Origin: Chaetoceros tenuissimus
Taxonomy: Eukaryota > Bacillariophyta > Thalassiosirophyceae > Chaetocerotales > Chaetocerotaceae
Length of the DNA stretch: 64,000 nucleotides
Reading direction: 5' to 3'
Assembly: GCA_021927905.1 (NCBI GenBank)
Contig: BLLK01000023.1
Location: 1,178,001-1,242,000 of the forward strand
The position numbers and the translations under genes were made by a program. Below the pieces are notes generated by a model. It was not told where the DNA came from. It ran no database searches and worked only from the letters and a program-made list of their open reading frames with translations. Below, piece by piece: positions 34,192 through 44,849 of the stretch; position 1 is the first letter of the stretch; each line of letters starts with the position of its first letter.

Positions 34192-35867
34192 ATGGGTAAG
34201 AAGAGTAAGCGTCGCTCTGCTGGAAAAAGAGGAAGCCAAAAGAAATCAAATGATGGTAAGATTATAGCTATGATGATACTACTTCTCCTGGCTGCCTAGT
34301 AAATAACTTTGATTGAAACTCATTTACACTTTAAACAGATGCTCCCTGTACTGAGGTAGAAACACAAACTGATAATGTCTTTTCAATTGGCGACCAGTCA
34401 GAAAATTCACACACTTATTATGAAAATGAATTGACAAAAAAAGTAGACGACGATAGCAAGCTATCGCTTGACGATACTAGTAAAGAATACTCGTCCATTA
34501 TTGACGAGTATGATGATATATTGAAAGAGTTTATGCTTTGGTCTCTAAGCGATGAAGCAGATCTTACCCCAAAGAAATTTGCAAAGATGGCACCTCGAAT
34601 GGCCAAAGAGCTAATTGCAGGTGAAGCTACCATGAACGATATTTTGCAGAAAAGAGACCAGACCCTCTTTGACATTGACTCTCAGATTAACAAAATTCAA
34701 TATGGAAAAGCTATTTTCTTTTTAATGACAGGAATGAAATTTGATAATCGCGAAATGGCAAATGATTTTCAATACAACTTGCAGGAGAGCCTGTATCAAA
34801 ACCAAGTGCGATTCAACCAGTCTCCAAGTCATGTCATTTATTTCGATTCTTTTCAGGAAGTTGTTTCAAAATGGGCAAAGAAAAGTAGAGTATATTTAAA
34901 TGATTCCATCTTTTTTGGAAAGTCAAAAGAAGAGTTTGATAAGCAATTTCAGGATATGGTGCAACATGAAGTTTTACAATTATTTCATCCGGTAAATGAA
35001 GCAATCATTCGAAAATATTACATGCATCCAACAGCGAGACAGGTGTTTGACAAAGAGGGAGTTTTCTACGCGCAACATCTTTTAGTCGGAATTTTGGCTC
35101 TTTTTGAAGAAATGCATAGCTGTTGGAAATGCAAAAAGTTACGGTTAGATTGTGAAGAAAATGAAACAAAAGCTCTCATCTGCTCAGGATGTAAAGTTGC
35201 TGTTTACTGCTCTAGAGAGTGTCAGTTGAAAGACTGGAAAGAAGGAAACCACAAGAACTGCTGTGGAAACATTGGGCTAGTCTGGTCTGCGTTTGAAAGA
35301 AGAAAGAAGCATGTCGGACGTGCCATTAAGAAGGAAAGAATATTAGATACTCCCATCACAGTAAATGGGATAGAGAAAGAATGCTTCTTGCGTCCATGTG
35401 GGCCGTTAGATTATTTCAATTGTACAAATAGTTCTGAGGGTATAGAAAATGTCAACCTTACATCCATGGATGTTTACTACAAAAATTTTGCAACGTTGGC
35501 TTGTGGGGGAAAGCATCTATTATTTGGGGACGAAACTATAAGTTCTCAACTCGAGGAGAAGATTCAAAAGGGTTATGAAAATGTGCTTTCTGAGTTTGAT
35601 CCTAACTCTGTGACTGACGACGATGTTATTGCTTTGCATGTTATGGCAGAAATGCTCCAGTATAGCAAAGAGAGTGACTTAGCACATTATAATGCTGTAA
35701 GGCAGAAATGCAATCTATCTGTTGATAGATTCATTACCCTTTATGTTTGCTATGAGCATTTTGAACTAGGGAAGAAAATCTTTAAATTGAATAAGAACAA
35801 ATTCATCGTTGAAAGAAATCTTCGGATAGATTTGAAGGCAGATCAAGCCCTAGGGGTTGAGAAATAA
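34192..35867 (+). CDS. MYND family protein 7 (MGKK type)
   Basis: Exon 1, 34192-34255, codes MGKKSKRRSAGKRGSQKKSN; intron 34256-34338 (83 nt, acceptor TTTAAACAG); exon 2, 34339-35867; together 530 aa. Core block KEFMLWSLSDEADLTPKKFAK, linker with YDSF-like FDSFQEVVSKWAK, MYND CWKC...CSGCKVAVYCSREC (a Cys in the usual KCA replaced by Val), then HVGRAIKKERILDTP, CFLRPCG, LACGGKH, LSVDRFITLYVCY. Intact frame. The predicted basic leader and acidic stretch between leader and core resemble the other copies. Confidence 0.9.
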
Positions 35868-35914
35868 TAAATTTTAAATCGAATCTGCGATCTCGCATTG
35901 GAATACAAGACTCA

Positions 35915-35978
35915 ATCCGATTGGGTAGGGAGAAAGACAAGATGATGTCAAATGACTGACGTGATGATTGTCATTGCT
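35915..35978 (+). promoter_or_regulatory. Promoter module of MYND copy 8
   Basis: ATCCGATTGGGTAGGGA (35915-35931), TGATGTCA (35943-35950), TGTCATTGCT (35969-35978), 193 bp before the ATG. Box 3 ends in TTGCT rather than TTGGAT, a change shared with gene 10, along with CATTGGAATACAAGACTCA just upstream; the two form a promoter subtype. Confidence 0.65.
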
Positions 35979-36170
35979 GATAAACTCGCACCGTGGATTG
36001 ATTATTTCCACGCTTTAATCATTCTAACATATCCTACTACATAAAGCAATAAATATATGTTGAAAGACTAGACTATTTTACTAATAAGAACAAAGGTCCC
36101 AAAAGTTTAAAGTCCTCAATTTACCTGCGAGAATCCAGAGCAAGTAGAGTCTAAAGACAAGGAGATACCG

Positions 36171-37732
36171 ATGGGGAAAAAGAGTAAACGTCGAACCTGC
36201 AAGCGAAGTCAAAAAAAGGCACAGCAAGGTGCAAGCACAAGGGAGAATAAAGGTAAGATTTTGTATTTGCTACACTGAACATTATTTCGAATGCTACTAG
36301 CATATCATGTGGTAAATATCTCAAAATTCTTTCTTCGTATTTAAGTAGCGGCTCCTGGCACTGTAGACGTAGGATTCAGAATGGATTGCAAGCTGTCAGT
36401 TGAAAACGAGTCAGAATATTTATCTAATGAGAACTTCTCGCAACATTTGAAACCAGCAGTATCATGTACTGGTCATCAACATGATTCCAAGAAGTCTAAT
36501 GAAAACTCCTTGGATACTGGTGAATACGAAGACGAATTCATTGAGTTCATGCTATGGACTCTATGTGAAAACAAGGCTGATTTAACTCCGAAGAAATTTG
36601 CGAAGAGCGCACCTCGATTAGCAATGAAGCTGATTGCAAGTGATATCTCCATACAAGACATTTTGCAGAGAAGAAATGTGATGCTTGAAAAGATAGAAGA
36701 AGAAATACAAGAAATTGAGTCGGAATATATTGATTTATTGAAATTAGAAGTAACATTCAATGATCAAGACTGGAAAAAAGAATTTCTGTGTCACATGATC
36801 AAAAATAAAATATCACAATCATTTCATTTGGCTTGTGGACGACAAAAGGAAAAGATTGTAGTATTGCAGAAATACTATATGCATGCAACTGCGAGCGAGG
36901 AGTTTTTGAAAGAGAATGTCTATGCGCAGATGAATTTAATCTTTGTTCTATCTCACTTTGAAGAAATGCATAGATGCTGGAATTGTAATCAATTGCACGG
37001 TGAGGGATCGAAACAAAAAGTTTGATCTGTGCTGGATGTAAATGTGCTGTATTTTGCTCTAAAGAATGTCAGGTAGAGCATTGGAAAGCAGGGAGACATA
37101 AAGAATACTGTGAAGATCTTGGTAGAATTTGGTCTAAGTATACGACAAGGAAACGGCGTGTTGGAAAAGCAATCAGAAAGCAGAGAGTATATACTAAGCC
37201 CATAATTGTCGATGGGATAGAGAAGGAATGCTTCTTACCTCCATGCGAGCCAATAGATTTTCTAGTTTGTCGAAATCGTTTGCAAAATTTCAACAATGCC
37301 GCTTCTTCATCAATGGACACATACTACAAGAATATTGCAATATTAGCTTGCGCAGGAAAGCATCTACTATTTGGAGATGAGACTATAAGTTCTGAACTAG
37401 AGAACAAGATTCGATTGGGTTATGAAAATGTGATTTCTGAATTTGATCCTAAATCGTTGCGAAAAGATGAGGTCTTTGCTATGAACAGTATCGCAGAAGC
37501 ACTTCTTGATAAAGACAACGACTTGGCAAGAAGGAAGGATGTACCAAACACGAGCAGTGATTTTTCTGTTGAAAGATTTCTCACACTATATATATTCATA
37601 GGGTCTATCAGTGGAGGTAAACATCTAGGTAAAAAACTTTGTGATCAGATCCCCTACAGGAATATTGATAAGTTTGACATTGAAACTCAATTCCTACATG
37701 ATTTGAAGGATGCACACGAAAAAAATAAATAA
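36171..37732 (+). pseudogene. MYND family copy 8 (MGKK type) with a one-base frameshift
   Basis: Exon 1, 36171-36252 (MGKKSKRRTCKRSQKK...), intron 36253-36348 (96 nt), exon 2 from 36349. The frame runs to TGA at 37023-37025 inside the MYND finger (CWNCNQLHGEGSKQK), then continues one base off at 37022 with ICAGCKCAVFCSKEC and the full C-terminal domain to 37732 (RVGKAIRKQRVYTKP, CFLPPCE, LACAGKH, FSVERFLTLYIF). The break lies in an A5 run at 37015-37019; a sixth A, as in related copies, would keep frame, so either a real one-base loss or a homopolymer sequencing error. The linker is shorter than in other copies. Confidence 0.8.
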
Positions 37733-38054
37733 ATGAATGTGAAATAAATAAGATATTTCTAATACCTACCTTCACTATGGATGAATATTGCAAAGTTCAC
37801 CTAAATTTAACTGGTATTTGTAAATTGAATTTTCTATGGAGGATTTTCTCATCTATATTTCATTTCGTAAGAAAGCAACGTCAACACAACCCCGTTGCAG
37901 TAAGGATATCTGACGTCGATACCAAAGAATTTTCTCGAATTGGTGGCAAGTACTTTAGCTTTCTATGTATGAAATAAAATAAATTTAGAAAAGTGAGGAA
38001 GTTTTATCGAATTTGAAAAAGAATAGAGATACTCTAACTTGTAAATGAGACTCC

Positions 38055-38119
38055 ATCCTATTGGGTAGGGAGTGGGACGATATGACGTCAAATTGACAAA
38101 TTTGATATTGTCATTGGAT
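38055..38119 (+). promoter_or_regulatory. Promoter module of MYND gene 9
   Basis: ATCCTATTGGGTAGGGA (38055-38071), TGACGTCA (38083-38090), TGTCATTGGAT (38109-38119), 245 bp before the ATG. All three boxes match the consensus. The gap 37733-38363 also has the AATTTAGAAAAGTGAGGAAG motif at 37982; I see nothing else there. Confidence 0.75.
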
Positions 38120-38363
38120 TATTCAAGCACGAAACATAAAAATTGCATACATTTCAGCACACAAATGTTTCATGTTTGTAGGATAGTTACATAACCTTAA
38201 GAATTGGGACAAGCGAGTCAAGGAATAAAGTGTAGGAAGCTAAAAAGAAGTATAGGAGCGAGAGGGCGAGATACGACGCGGTACAAAGCAGAGGAGGAGG
38301 AACAAACAGCCTTTGAAGAAAGCAGCCGAGAAACAAGCCAAGAATAATACAGATTAAGGAGCT

Positions 38364-40245
38364 ATGGGTAAAAAGAGTAAACGTCGCACTGGCAAACAAA
38401 AACAGAAGCAGGAAAATGTTTATGGAAATAGTGAGAATGGTAAGATGATGCGCTAGTAGACTTTAGATCTGCAGTTTGCACATCCTTGAAGCTCCTTGAA
38501 GCTCACATGAATTGACTTCTTTTTTTTTTCCCCTCGTGTCTTATTCAATAGTGATTGCTCCTGAGGACAACAATGTAGAACAGAAAATGGATGAGTCATC
38601 CTCTCAAAATTTCACTGATGTCGAAGACCAACCTCAAAATAGTTCTATTGTAGAGGACGTTGAAGATGTTGATTCAAATTTGCCAGAAGAAGAATATCAT
38701 GAACTCTATCTTCTTGCAAATCATTATGGTCAAGAGGCTGCAAGGCAGAATCATGGAGCATGGTCTCCTCCAGTAGGGGGGCCTTCAAATCATCCATATC
38801 GTAGTGTCGATCTAAAACTATCTATAGGATCTGATGAAGAGATATCGCATCTTGATGTGCTCCTAGGGACTGAAGAAGGAAAAGAAGCATTCCATGAGTT
38901 TTTGATGTGGTCTCTTAGCGATAAGGCTGATCTAACTCCAAAGAAATTTAAAAGACTTGCACTGGCAAAATACCTTATGGAAGGGAATATTTCTATAGAT
39001 GATATTTTGTCGAAAAGAATTGAGATATTTCAAGACGCAGATCAACAAATTTACACATTCGAATTCCAAGAGGGTATTGATTTAGTAATGAATGGAATAC
39101 AATTCGATAATTTGGTATTCAAAGAGGAATTTCAATCGGAATTGGAGGATATCTTGTTGGAAGGCTATCGTGATTTGCCGGTGCATGACTATCTCTATGA
39201 TTCTTTTCAGGTAGTTGTTTCTAAATTTTCAAATCAGAAAGGAATATGCCTCAAAGATTGTCCCTTTGTTGGACTTTCAAAGCTATGCCTTGATGAGATA
39301 ATTGGAAACATGGTATTAAGCTCATTAAGTGTAGAAGATTTACAAGATCAAAAAAAAATCAGCTATGTAAGAATGATTGAAACATACTATACGCATCAAT
39401 TACGAACTACGAAGGAAGAATCTTTTGGGAATACTATTTATGCGCAAGAGATTTTAGTGTCTCTTTTCAAACTCTTTGAAGAAATGCATAGCTGCTGGAG
39501 ATGTAAACGATGGCTGTTAAAAGGTCGAGGTTCTGCCGAAACTCTAATATGCGCCAGTTGCAAATGCGCTGTATACTGCTCTCAAGAATGCCAGGTAAAT
39601 GATTGGAGAGAAGGGAAACATAAGAGGTGCTGTGAACATATTGGTCTTGAATGGTCTTTATATGAAGCAAATAAGAAGCGTGTGGGAAAAGCACTACGAC
39701 AAGAAAGGATATTTACAAAGCCTCTTATAGTCAATGGGGTAGAGATGGAATGCTTTTTACGTCCTTCCGAGAAGCTAGATTACTTTCTCTGTCGTAAGGA
39801 CTCTATCGAAAACGCGAGGTTAGCATCAATGGATGCATTCTACGAGAATGTGGCAAGATTGGCTTGTGGGGGGAAACATCCAATATTTGGTGATGACACT
39901 TTATCTTTGCAGCTTCAAGAAAAGATGAGTAGTGAAGAATACGAAGATCTCTTCTTATATTTCGACCGTGGCAGCTTTGCAATAGAAGAGATGGCTCTAA
40001 CCGACCGCGACAGATTTACAAGAGAAGAGATTTCAACTGTGCTCAATATCTCACAAATCATCAAGTATCAAATAGACTCATATGGAATGAATGCTGCAGA
40101 TAGAGACAATTTACTTTTTCACGATCTATCTGTTGATCAATTCATCACTATTTATATTTGTTATGAGCCTCTCAATTTACATAAGAAATTCTTTGGGTAC
40201 GATTTTGATAAGTTCAAAACGAAACAAAGTTACTGCAAAAATTAA
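38364..40245 (+). CDS. MYND family protein 9 (MGKK type, long N-terminal extension)
   Basis: Exon 1, 38364-38439 (MGKKSKRRTGKQKQKQEN...), intron 38440-38551 (112 nt, with a strong T-rich tract), exon 2, 38552-40245; together 589 aa. An acidic extension with GAWSPPVGGPS precedes the core block (HEFLMWSLSDKADLTPKKF). MYND: CWRCKRWLLKGRGS...CASCKCAVYCSQEC. C-terminal domain: RVGKALRQERIFTKP, CFLRPSE, LACGGKH, LSVDQFITIYICY. The protein pairs with copy 5 in its N-terminal extension and shares an 80-nt identical tract with it (39790-39869). It ends slightly shorter than its sisters (last residues SYCKN), probably from a late frame change. Confidence 0.88.
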
Positions 40246-40385
40246 GAGCACAAAATGAAGAAACGAAGGAGTATATGATATGAATTAAATTCATATTTAG
40301 GGTATAGCTGCATTATTTGCGAATATCATCATTCTTAATGACTTTTATCCAATGACTTCTCTTTCATTTTGGAATACAAGACTCA

Positions 40386-40435
40386 GTCCGATTGGGTAGG
40401 GAGAGAGATAACGTGACGTGATGTATGTCATTGCT
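40386..40435 (+). promoter_or_regulatory. Promoter module of MYND gene 10
   Basis: GTCCGATTGGGTAGGGA (40386-40402), TGACGTGA (40414-40421), TGTCATTGCT (40426-40435), about 208 bp before the ATG, the same subtype as copy 8. The gap 40246-40642 shows no other feature. Confidence 0.6.
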
Positions 40436-40642
40436 AAGCTCGCACCGTGGATTGAATTTTCCACGTTGAAAATCACTTTGATATATCTTGTGTGTTGTAA
40501 ATCAAAATAATCAAGGTATCTAAAAGAATCTGGAGTTGTTGTGGATTCAAGTAATCAAGCTACCTAAAAGAAACTAGAAAGAGTTGAGTCAAGTTAACAA
40601 AAAGAGGGACGCGAGGAAAGACTGATATCATTTTTCAGAGAT

Positions 40643-42223
40643 ATGGGTAAAAGGAGCAAACGTCGCACTGGTAAACGTAGCCACATATTGGCAGTTGAAC
40701 ACGCAGGCGCAAGAGAGAAAGGTGAGAAATGTTAGATTCGATGTATTTGCCTTTGCATCTACAAGCGTATCATGATGTAATTTTCTATCGTTTTGCTAAT
40801 CTCATTCTTCATTGTAACAGAGATAGCTCCTAGTATAGAAGCGGTAGAATCGAAAAGAAATTTTATGATTTCCGAAGAAGATCAAGACGAATATATTGAG
40901 TTCATGCTGTGGTCTTTAGCTGATAATAAGGCTGAGTTGACTCCGAAGAGATTTGCAAGAATCGCACCTCGATTGGCAATGAGGCTGATTGCAAGTGACA
41001 TTTCTATTGAAGACATTTTAGAAAAAAGAAAGGAGATGCTTAAAAACATAGAGGAACGTATACTTCTGGTCGAGACTAGAGAAATGCTGAAAGGAATAAA
41101 ATTTGAAAATGTAGAGGTTCGACGTAAGTTTCTACAGCAACTCAACGAGAGCCTCAATAAATACGGCAATGCTCCATCATTTTACGCACACGTTTACAAT
41201 GCGTTTGAAGAAGTCATTACCAAATGGGAAAATAAAGGAGAGATATGTCTAGACGATTCTTTTTACTTCGGAAAGTCAAGAGAAGATCTACATGACATAT
41301 TCTGTCGGGTTATTGAGAAAGAGGTTTCACAGCAACCATTTTCCATGAAGAAAATGTTGGTATTTCGGAAGTATTACTTTCATCCAACTGCAAGGGAAGA
41401 ATCTCACAAATTGGGTGTCTATGCACACAAGACTTTAGTTTTTCTTCTTCAACTCTACAAAGAAATGCACAAATGCTGGAGATGTGATCAATTGCACGGT
41501 AAAGGGAAAGAGTCAAAAAGTTTAATCTGCGCTGAATGCAAATGTGCTACATACTGCTCTCGCGAATGTCAGGTGAAACATTGGAAAGAAGGGAATTGTC
41601 CGCATAAGAATTTCTGCAAAGATATTAGTCTAGTCTGGTCTGTGTTTAAAGCAAGGACGAAGCGTGTCGAAAGAGCAGTCAAAGAGGGAAGGATATTTAC
41701 AAAGCCTGTTATTGTCAATGGGATAGAGAGAGAATGTTGTTTAGGTCCTTGTGAGCAGCTTGATTACAGACTTTGTACTACTGGTACAGAAAACAACATG
41801 CCTTTCTCAATGGATATATACTATGAGAATATTGCAATATTGGCTTGTGGGGGGAACCATAAAATGTTTGGTGATGAAACTATTACTCCGCTACTTCAAG
41901 AGAAGATTAGATTAGGCTATAAAGAATTGCTATCTGAATTTGATCCTAGCAGCTTTACGAAGGATGAAGTCATAGCGATGCTCTGTATGACAGAAGTGCT
42001 AAAATTGCAAAATGAGTCATATGACGAAATAGGTCTGACAAGAAAGGATAACAAAGCTTCTATTGAGGTTCTCTCTCTTGATAGATTCATTACTATGTAT
42101 ATTTGTTATGGGCCTTTCAATTTGTACAAGCAAGCTTTTGGGAATGAAGTTAATAAGTTCACATGCGAAATCAATATTCTTGATAAGTTACGCAGACTTG
42201 GTAGATCAAACAATGATCACTAA
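40643..42223 (+). CDS. MYND family protein 10 (MGKR type)
   Basis: Exon 1, 40643-40721, codes MGKRSKRRTGKRSHILAV...; intron 40722-40820 (99 nt, donor GTGAGA, acceptor TGTAACAG); exon 2, 40821-42223; together 493 aa. Core block IEFMLWSLADNKAELTPKR, MYND CWRCDQLHGKGKESKSLICAE...KCATYCSREC, C-terminal domain RVERAVKEGRIFTKP, CCLGPCE (unusual, Phe and Arg replaced), LACGGNH, LSLDRFITMYICY. The MYND and C-terminal parts resemble copy 8, in line with their shared promoter subtype. Intact. Confidence 0.88.
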
Positions 42224-42968
42224 GATATTCAAGTTGTATAGGTTTGAAATAAAGTAAAACACATTAAGCTGCCTATACTTTTACTTACCTCGTCTGAATG
42301 TATTGTCTTGAAAGGAGGAACTATCAGCTTTGACAATAGATGTAAAGGTGACTTACTCAAATCACTATCTATTCTCTAGAGAATTTCTGTCAAGATTATA
42401 CATTTCAAATGACACAAATGTTTTCAAGTAACATACGTGATACATCGCGCCGCCAGCAGTCTCGAACTCTATCTTCATAATGCTTTCGCAAGTAGTGTTT
42501 TTGCAAATATGTTTCATGTGCGACAGCAGAGTTTGCAAGAACGAATTTTAATTCAAGCTTTGATATTCATTGATAATTTCACAACTAGATCTCTGAAGTC
42601 ATTCGTAAAAGTTTCAATTATTTTCGTATTTCAATGCTATTGAGGATACTCTATTTCAAACCAGGAGTTACGATGACGTCAAATGACTGGCACGTGTATT
42701 GTCATTGGATAAAGCTTGAAACCGCTATCGCTTGTTGAAACATAACATGTGCTGATCATAATAACTCTCATATACCATACTTTAGGCTAGCCTTTGATAT
42801 CGTAAAGGAAAAAAGACAAACTTCATAATACAAGAATCTAAAAGTATTGTCAAGTACCAAGCGAGAAGTCGCTCCTAAAAAGAAGTCTTCAATCAAGCGA
42901 TAGCTTCACTGGCACAACAAGAGAACCTCCGCCCTGGCAAAGTAATTACGATACTAGCTACAAGAGCT
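42224..42968. other. Long intergenic stretch with promoter remnant of MYND gene 11
   Basis: 745 bp without a gene that I can support. A 68-codon open frame at 42437-42643 has no recognisable motif. The downstream end holds TGACGTCA (42674-42681) and TGTCATTGGAT (42700-42710), 258 bp before the next ATG, while box 1 is not visible. AGCGATAG-type strings (42726, 42897) also occur near genes 3 and 7. Confidence 0.45.
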
Positions 42969-44504
42969 ATGGGCAAAAAGAGCAAACGTCGCACTGGCAA
43001 ACCAAGTCAACAGAAGGAAAGACAGGACGTAAATAACAATGGGACTCGAAATTCTATCATCCCAGCTGCTCCATCGGCAACAGCTTTAGCTGCTCAATCT
43101 CGAGATGCATTACGACAGTATAGCACTGACACTGTACTATCCATAGATGAAGGAAAAGGAGCATTTGACGAATTCATGCTATGGTCTCTCAGCGATGAGG
43201 CTGATTTAAACCCAAAGAAATTTGCAAGGCAGGCATCTGGTATAGCAAAACTCTTAATTCCTTGTGAAATCTCAATAAAACCTCTTTTGGAGCGAAGGTG
43301 TCAGTCGTTGACACAAATTGAGCTCAAAGCAAAAGAATACGAATACCAAGAAACTTATCAAATATTATCAAATGGGATAAAATTCGAGAGCCCAAAATAC
43401 AAGGATGAATTTAAAAAGGAGTGGAGAGAGGTTTTGTCAAGGATAGACTGGGAAAATAGTATGAAAACTCCCATGCACTTGGTTTTATATGATTCTTTTC
43501 AAGAGGTTCTTTCCAAATGGTCAAATTCGAGCAAAGCATCTCTAGATGATGATTCCATCTTTGCTAGTAGGTCAAGACAAGAGTTTGATGAACTTTGTTC
43601 TCGTATGCTTAAAAATATGATTAGAAATGAACCAAAAATGATGAATGATAAACTGTTTCAGAAATACAGCCTACATCCAACTGCGAGGGGGGAGGAATAT
43701 TTGGGAAAAGGGATAGTCTATGCGCATAAGCTTCTAGTTTCAGTACTAACTCTCTATGAGGAATTGCATAGATGTTGGAAATGCAATCGTCTGCATGGAA
43801 AAGGGAATGAAACCAAAGCTCTTATCTGTGAAGGATGTAAAGTTGTCGTATGCTGCTCTAAAGAATGTCAGGTTGAACATTGGAAAGAAGGGAATCATAA
43901 GAAACTTTGTAGAAGTACTGATGATATCTGGTCTGCATACGAAAGTAGGAAGAAACGTGTCGGTAGAGCAATCAGAAAAGGAAGAATATTCACTAAGCCC
44001 ATCTCTATCAATGGGATAGAGAGAGAATGCTTCTTGCGTCCATGTGAGTTCCTAGATTATTACGTTTGTACACTCTCTCCTCCAAGTAATAATGAAGCCA
44101 GGTTTGCATCCATGGATTTATACTATGAGAATATTGCTAGACTGGCTTGTGGTGGAAAGCATATATTGTTTGGTGACCAAACTATAAGTTCTCAACTTGA
44201 GGAGAAGATAAGAACAGGCTTTGAAGATGTGATTTCTGAGTTTAATCCTGAAACAGTGAAAGAAGAGGAGATAAGTGCAATGGAAAAGATTGTAGAAATG
44301 ATCCAGTTTAAAGAGAGTTACTTGACAAACCACGATCTTAGAAGGAGCAGTCTTCCAGTTGACAAATTTATTACTCTTTACATTTGCTATGGATCTTTTG
44401 ATCTAAGCAAGCAAATCGTCGGAGGGAATTTGGATAAGTTCGAAATAGAAACAAATTTACTCCGACAATTGAAGAGGGGGCACGACGTGATAATGGATCC
44501 CTAA
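42969..44504 (+). CDS. MYND family protein 11 (MGKK type, intronless)
   Basis: One 511-aa exon starting with the same leader (MGKKSKRRTGKPSQQKERQ), which runs straight into the N-terminal region with no intron, unlike all other MGKK copies. Core block DEFMLWSLSDEADLNPKKFAR (LNPKK shared with the TAZ copies 2 and 16), linker with YDSFQEVLSKWS, MYND CWKCNRLHGKGNETKALICEG...VVCCSKEC, where the usual Tyr before CS is Cys. C-terminal domain RVGRAIRKGRIFTKP, CFLRPCE, LACGGKH, LPVDKFITLYICY. It is closest in its core to the TAZ-fused copies. Confidence 0.92.
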   Translation: MGKKSKRRTGKPSQQKERQDVNNNGTRNSIIPAAPSATALAAQSRDALRQYSTDTVLSIDEGKGAFDEFMLWSLSDEADLNPKKFARQASGIAKLLIPCEISIKPLLERRCQSLTQIELKAKEYEYQETYQILSNGIKFESPKYKDEFKKEWREVLSRIDWENSMKTPMHLVLYDSFQEVLSKWSNSSKASLDDDSIFASRSRQEFDELCSRMLKNMIRNEPKMMNDKLFQKYSLHPTARGEEYLGKGIVYAHKLLVSVLTLYEELHRCWKCNRLHGKGNETKALICEGCKVVVCCSKECQVEHWKEGNHKKLCRSTDDIWSAYESRKKRVGRAIRKGRIFTKPISINGIERECFLRPCEFLDYYVCTLSPPSNNEARFASMDLYYENIARLACGGKHILFGDQTISSQLEEKIRTGFEDVISEFNPETVKEEEISAMEKIVEMIQFKESYLTNHDLRRSSLPVDKFITLYICYGSFDLSKQIVGGNLDKFEIETNLLRQLKRGHDVIMDP

Positions 44505-44611
44505 CCCTTAAAGACTTCTTTTTGCTATCCCTAAGTATATTCCAGAATGCATGAAAAACTTACTTTTTATTTTTTTAATTGCCTGTGTATTGAAATTCTA
44601 GGATCTAATTG

Positions 44612-44656
44612 TGTTCAATTGGGTAGGGTTTGTCAACGACTGTATTGTCATTGGAT
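44612..44656 (+). promoter_or_regulatory. Promoter module of MYND gene 12 (no CRE)
   Basis: TTCAATTGGGTAGGG (about 44614-44628) and TGTCATTGGAT (44646-44656) lie 18 bp apart, 194 bp before the ATG. The TGACGTCA between them is missing and the spacer is short. Gene 13 shows the same two-box layout. The gap 44505-44849 holds nothing else recognised. Confidence 0.6.
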
Positions 44657-44849
44657 CAAACACACATCTTGTATTTTTAAACGTTTGTGTCAGTTTCACA
44701 TTCACATTCCATAGCTTGAAAATAAAAGAGGAGCAAACTTATACCTGCTGTAGATGAAGTCAACCTTAATTTCTTAAGAATTAGTTTATAAAGAAGAAGG
44801 AGCAAGAGGAAGTTGCAGCGAGAAAAGGACTAACATTAAATTACGAGCT

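Noticed and set aside
42437-42643. 68-codon open frame between genes 10 and 11
   Set aside because: No domain, no array motif, no start context that I trust; the region is ordinary intergenic sequence as far as I can see.
42969-43080. A 45-nt intron (GTAAATAAC...CCCAG) in gene 11
   Set aside because: It would be far shorter than the others here, in another phase, and the frame is open without it.
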